A stretch of 7,591 nucleotides of DNA from Deltaproteobacteria bacterium. Its GTDB lineage: Bacteria; Desulfobacterota; Desulfarculia; Adiutricales; JAGVGV01. Both the position numbers and the translations under genes were made by a program. Positions within the stretch are counted from its first letter, which is position 1, and each line of letters starts with the position of its first letter. This document shows, piece by piece, positions 6,661-7,591 of the stretch. The notes beneath the pieces were generated by a model, which made no database searches, was not told the origin of the DNA, and saw only the letters and a list, made by a program, of their open reading frames with translations. Location: the NCBI GenBank assembly GCA_015233515.1, contig JADFXS010000132.1, forward strand, positions 1 to 7,591. Reading direction: 5' to 3'.

Positions 6661-6688
6661 TTGCATAACGTTGATAATATTGTATGCT
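6661..6688 (+). promoter_or_regulatory. Candidate promoter for the DUF2169 gene
   Basis: TTGCAT (6661-6666) and TATGCT (6683-6688) are separated by 16 bases in an AT-rich context and lie 44 bases before the ATG at 6733. Each box matches four of six consensus positions. An overlapping GATAAT (6673-6678) is an alternative -10 without a good -35. Confidence 0.4.
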
Positions 6689-6719
6689 GATCCCATAGCT
6701 GGTATCACTTTCTCGTTAC

Positions 6720-6726
6720 AGGGAAG
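6720..6726 (+). promoter_or_regulatory. Ribosome binding site of the DUF2169 gene
   Basis: AGGGAAG ends 6 bases before the ATG at 6733 and supports this as the start. Confidence 0.6.
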
Positions 6727-6732
6727 ACCCGC

Positions 6733-7591
6733 ATGAAAATTATAAAGTCCAACCAACTAGCCTTGCTTTTCACCTCGTTCATGTCTCGAGAAAAGCTGGG
6801 CATTTCCATAGCCGCCTTGGCTTACTTCCATTTAGATCCCCCGGAAACCGTCGCGAAACCTATGGACCGGTTGCTGGAAGAAGCGAAGATGTGGCCGGCC
6901 GTGGCCGCCGCGTTAGGGGATGAAGAAGCTCTTGATCTGGGCATACCTAAAAAACATGGTGAGTTCCTGGTCTATGGCTCCGCCTATGCCAAACCGCCGA
7001 GAAGCGCCATCCTGGTCAGGATCATGGTAGGGGAACAATCGAAAATCCTTTACGTTTCCGGGCCGAGGTCCTGGAATATCACGGGAATAAGCAGCCGGCC
7101 GGCGCTGTTCTCCGCCATGCGCATTTCTTGGACCAATGCTTTCGGCGGTGCGGACTGGGAAGCAAATCCTTTAGGCAAAGGAATGGCGCCCGGTCCTGAT
7201 GGCCGGATTTCCATCCCCACCATTCAGGACCCAACTAATCTGGTCACTTCTCCGGATGATCGCCCCGGGCCCGCCGGGTTGACCGCTTACCCGTCTTTTT
7301 GGCCGCAGCGCCGAAGGTATCTCGGTAAATTCGATGAGACCTGGCTGGAGAATCGCTGGCCTCACTACCCGTTGGACACTAATCCGGAATACTTCAACAC
7401 CGCCCCCAAAGACCAGCGCCTGAACGGGTTCTTCCAAGGCGCCGAGGCTATCCGTATAGTCAACATGCACCCGTCCCAACGGGAAATAATCTCACCGCTG
7501 CCGGATATCCGCGCCCGTTTATTCATTAACCGCTTGTTAGAAGGGAAAGAGGTTTTCGCCGAGGTGGAATCCAACGCCGAAACACTCTGGC
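6733..7591 (+). CDS. DUF2169 domain protein, type VI secretion-associated (5' part)
   Basis: The frame is open from the ATG to the window edge, giving 286 residues with no stop. Family signatures are visible: ISWTNAFGG (131-139), NPLGKG (145-150), the region PAGLTAYPSFWPQR (180-193), W204 with the following NRWPHYPLD (207-215), and YFNTAPKDQR (220-229). DUF2169 proteins are usually encoded in type VI secretion effector clusters, often next to PAAR, VgrG or pentapeptide-repeat genes or fused to such repeats. They are thought to act as cytoplasmic adaptors that help load effectors onto the spike. The N-terminus (MKIIKSNQLALLFTSF) is not a signal peptide. It has its own promoter-like sequence and ribosome binding site and is transcribed away from the metabolic genes, so it probably opens an operon continuing to the right. 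The C-terminus is outside the window, so any fusion domain is unseen. Confidence 0.87.
   Translation, partial: MKIIKSNQLALLFTSFMSREKLGISIAALAYFHLDPPETVAKPMDRLLEEAKMWPAVAAALGDEEALDLGIPKKHGEFLVYGSAYAKPPRSAILVRIMVGEQSKILYVSGPRSWNITGISSRPALFSAMRISWTNAFGGADWEANPLGKGMAPGPDGRISIPTIQDPTNLVTSPDDRPGPAGLTAYPSFWPQRRRYLGKFDETWLENRWPHYPLDTNPEYFNTAPKDQRLNGFFQGAEAIRIVNMHPSQREIISPLPDIRARLFINRLLEGKEVFAEVESNAETLW

Larger units (their letters stand above)
6255..6732. other. Gene-free divergent regulatory region
   Basis: 478 bases separate the leftward membrane-protein unit from the rightward DUF2169 gene. I see no coding signal in either direction. The stretch is more AT-rich than its surroundings, especially 6397-6419 and 6540-6680, as expected for divergent promoters. 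On the minus strand a TTGACT occurs at 6443-6438, but no -10 match lies at a normal distance. A purine-rich GGAGAGGAGG on the minus strand near 6375-6384 resembles a ribosome binding site but is not followed by an open frame. I could not match the leader to a known riboswitch. Confidence 0.6.

Noticed and set aside
6466..6690. A 74-codon plus-strand frame in the divergent region
   Set aside because: No start with a ribosome binding site, no recognisable composition or domain, and it overlaps the likely promoter of the DUF2169 gene.

Overview
The window looks like chromosomal DNA from a GC-rich (roughly 55-60%) Gram-negative anaerobe, most likely in or near the Desulfobacterota (former Deltaproteobacteria). 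This rests on the protein style, on a glycolate/D-lactate oxidase pair without a GlcE subunit, on a DUF2169 (type VI secretion-associated) gene, and on a noncoding repeat that begins TGTCATTTCGACCGG. The taxonomic call is inference; no rRNA or marker gene is present.

Left part (1-2140, minus strand): a comEC/rec2-type gene for DNA uptake across the inner membrane. It reads openly from an ATG at 2140 through the membrane part into the metallo-beta-lactamase-like domain. At a run of six C (348-353) the recognisable protein jumps to another frame and continues to a stop at 7-9. The last 60 bases are strikingly AT-rich and the end of the domain is not recognisable.

2141-2529: no gene. It holds a composite palindromic element (2179-2451) bounded by inverted TGTCATTTC/GAAATGACA and packed with short perfect hairpins.

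Middle (2530-5188, minus strand): a two-gene glcDF-like operon. GlcD is the FAD subunit that oxidises a 2-hydroxy acid. GlcF carries two 4Fe-4S clusters and two CCG domains and would pass the electrons to the membrane. The genes are 7 bases apart. A promoter-like sequence lies so close to the glcD ATG that the transcript may be leaderless.

5189-5371 is a short hairpin-rich gap. 5372-6254 (minus strand) is a pair of small multi-pass membrane proteins, 19 bases apart and each with a good ribosome binding site. They form one transcription unit of unknown function; the larger has histidines near its membrane segments.

6255-6732 is a gene-free divergent regulatory region. From 6733 to the right edge (plus strand) lies the first 286 residues of a DUF2169 protein, a family linked to type VI secretion effector loading. 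No tRNA, rRNA, CRISPR array, transposase or integrase was seen.
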